The notes beneath the pieces were generated by a model. The model made no database searches. It saw nothing but the letters and a program-made list of their open reading frames with translations, and had not been told where the DNA came from. A stretch of 6,889 nt of DNA from Aphodosoma sp051870875 (GTDB lineage: Bacteria > Bacteroidota > Bacteroidia > Bacteroidales > Paludibacteraceae). The stretch lies in assembly GCA_051870875.1 (NCBI GenBank), contig JBJECG010000042.1, positions 1-6,889 of the forward strand, in the 5' to 3' direction. Below are positions 5,561-6,889 of this stretch, piece by piece (within the stretch, counting starts at the first letter, position 1; each line of letters begins with the position of its first letter). The translations under genes were made by a program, and so were the position numbers.

Positions 5561-6184
5561 ATGATATCACTTATAAAAAAATACTTCAATTCGCTTACGC
5601 CGAAACAGGAAGAGCAGTATGAAGCTCTCTATGAACTCTATACGGAATGGAATGCCAAGATAAATGTAATATCGCGCAAAGACATTGAAAATCTGTATGA
5701 ACATCATGTACTCCACTCATTGACGATAGCCAAGATAATCCGATTCGTTCCAGGCACGTCGATAGTGGACGTAGGCACCGGCGGAGGATTTCCGGGGATA
5801 CCATTGGCCATAATGTTTCCGGAATGCCGTTTTCACCTTGTGGATTCGACAGGCAAAAAGCTGAAAGTTGCACAATCGGTGGCTGATTCTGCCGGTCTGT
5901 CCAACGTGACAACGCAACACATACGCATAGAGGAAGTAAAGGAAAAATATGACTTTGTGGTGTCGCGCGCTGCAATGCCGTTGGTCGATCTGGTGAAACG
6001 GACACGAAAAAACATCAGCAAAGACCAGCACAACTCGCTGCCAAACGGACTTATCTGCTTAAAAGGAGGTGAACTGCAGGCCGAAGTAGCCCCAATGAAA
6101 AACATAGCTACGCTATATAGTGTAACCGAATTTTTCCATGAACCATATTTCGAGACAAAAAAAGCCATTTACCTGCCACTGTGA
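5561..6184 (+). CDS. rsmG: 16S rRNA (guanine-N7)-methyltransferase RsmG (GidB)
   Basis: This enzyme transfers a methyl group from S-adenosylmethionine to N7 of G527 (E. coli numbering) in 16S rRNA. From the ATG at 5561 it has 207 residues, the usual size. The Rossmann-type SAM site is visible as VDVGTGGGFPGIPL (D70 to L82), HLVDS (D95) and VVSRA (R136). The N-terminal WNAKINVISRKDI and EHHVLHSL segments are typical of the Bacteroidales protein. The frame is open to 5477, but that ATG precedes the -7 element. The ATG at 5531 is possible and would add 10 residues with a leader of only about 10 nt. I prefer 5561 because MISLIKKYF aligns with the family N-terminus. The MBL hydrolase starts 64 bp downstream and probably shares its transcript. 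Loss of RsmG gives low-level streptomycin resistance in other bacteria. Confidence 0.93.
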   Translation: MISLIKKYFNSLTPKQEEQYEALYELYTEWNAKINVISRKDIENLYEHHVLHSLTIAKIIRFVPGTSIVDVGTGGGFPGIPLAIMFPECRFHLVDSTGKKLKVAQSVADSAGLSNVTTQHIRIEEVKEKYDFVVSRAAMPLVDLVKRTRKNISKDQHNSLPNGLICLKGGELQAEVAPMKNIATLYSVTEFFHEPYFETKKAIYLPL

Positions 6185-6248
6185 CGGCTTCCCACAAAAA
6201 ACGGATGCCTTAGAATCGAGACAAGATACTCCCAAAAGCCCATTATCC

Positions 6249-6889
6249 ATGAAAATCAAGCAACTGACCAACAATCCATTTCAGGAAAACACATACATAA
6301 TATGGGACGAGCAGAGCCATGACGCAGCAATAATAGACTGCGGGGCACTGTTTGACGGAGAAAAGAAAGCCATATCCGGCTATATAACAGAAAACAGTCT
6401 GAATATAATACGACTGCTCAACACACATCTGCACCTTGACCACTGTTTCGGCAACCATTGGGCCGCCGAGACTTACGGCATAAAACCCGAAGCCCATGCG
6501 GACGATTCACCGTTCATAGCACGCTTTCAGGAGCAACTGGATGCTTTCGGACTTCCAATGCGAGTACCGGCCGAGCCACTGGGATGCTTCCTGACAGACA
6601 ACGGCACAATAAAAATCGGAAGCATAGAACTGCAAGTGATACACACCCCCGGCCATACTCCGGGAAGCGTATGCTTTTACAGCAGAAGAGATAATATGGT
6701 ACTGACAGGCGATACCCTGTTCTGCGGTTCGGTAGGCAGGACCGACCTGGAAGGCGGCTCGTCCGGCGACCTGGTACACTCCATAAAGACCCGTTTGCTG
6801 ACTTTGCCCGACAAAACCGCAGTCTACTGCGGACACGGACCGTATACCACAATAGGAGAAGAACGGAAGAACAACCCATTTTTACAAAC
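6249..6889 (+). CDS. Metallo-beta-lactamase-fold hydrolase, YcbL/glyoxalase II-like (3' end cut off)
   Basis: The frame runs from the ATG at 6249 to the window edge, giving 213 residues with no stop, and probably lacks only a few C-terminal residues. The dinuclear metal site is complete: H60, H62, D64 and H65 in THLHLDH, H136 in HTPGHTPGS, D155 in TGDTLF and H196 in CGHGP. The N-terminal NPFQENTY, the GRTDL loop (163-167) and the terminal GEER.NNPFL segment match the single-domain YcbL-like group. It lacks the helical C-terminal domain with which true glyoxalase II binds glutathione thioesters, so the substrate is unknown. It follows rsmG by 64 bp with no visible promoter or terminator between them. 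Confidence 0.92.
   Translation, partial: MKIKQLTNNPFQENTYIIWDEQSHDAAIIDCGALFDGEKKAISGYITENSLNIIRLLNTHLHLDHCFGNHWAAETYGIKPEAHADDSPFIARFQEQLDAFGLPMRVPAEPLGCFLTDNGTIKIGSIELQVIHTPGHTPGSVCFYSRRDNMVLTGDTLFCGSVGRTDLEGGSSGDLVHSIKTRLLTLPDKTAVYCGHGPYTTIGEERKNNPFLQ

Noticed and set aside
6063..6072. Shine-Dalgarno-like AAAGGAGGTG inside rsmG
   Set aside because: It encodes the conserved KGGE segment of RsmG and is not followed by a plausible start of another gene.

Overview
The window looks like a stretch of chromosome from a member of the Bacteroidales (Bacteroidota). Four things point there. The RsmG, RNase HII, FabF and M28-family proteins resemble the Bacteroides versions as I remember them. The starts I examined have A/T-rich leaders with no Shine-Dalgarno motif. 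There is a Bacteroides-type -33/-7 promoter (TTTG-like box, 19 bp, TATCTTTG) in front of rsmG. One protein is a probable lipoprotein with an SEE stretch just after the acylated Cys. I cannot name a genus. There are no rRNA or tRNA genes, CRISPR arrays, insertion sequences or phage genes. This is mostly core housekeeping DNA.

Layout. Seven genes lie on the minus strand and are read right to left: acpP-fabF (lipid synthesis; 30 bp apart, closed by an intrinsic terminator); then a gamma-class carbonic anhydrase-like protein, a small Dabb-domain protein, an M28 zinc enzyme that looks like a type II glutaminyl cyclase, and rnhB, all closely spaced and probably one transcript; then guaD after a 114-bp gap with a possible terminator. 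Two genes lie on the plus strand: rsmG and a metallo-beta-lactamase-fold hydrolase that runs off the right edge a few residues short of its expected end. The two groups diverge from an approximately 540-bp AT-rich intergenic region (about 4945-5483) that has promoter signals and short repeats but no convincing gene.

How the genes relate. AcpP carries acyl chains and FabF elongates them. RsmG modifies 16S rRNA and RNase HII removes ribonucleotides from DNA. GuaD deaminates guanine. The glutaminyl cyclase-like enzyme probably acts in the cell envelope. The grouping looks like ordinary core-gene neighbourhood rather than a dedicated pathway.

I did not find a convincing new system. The best unexplained signal is a perfect 13-bp inverted repeat with a 6-nt loop inside the fabF coding sequence, about 54-85 nt after its start codon. 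Secondary points are an 11-G homopolymer at the left edge, the doubtful start of the M28 gene, the absence of rnc after fabF, and repeat clusters in the divergent intergenic region.
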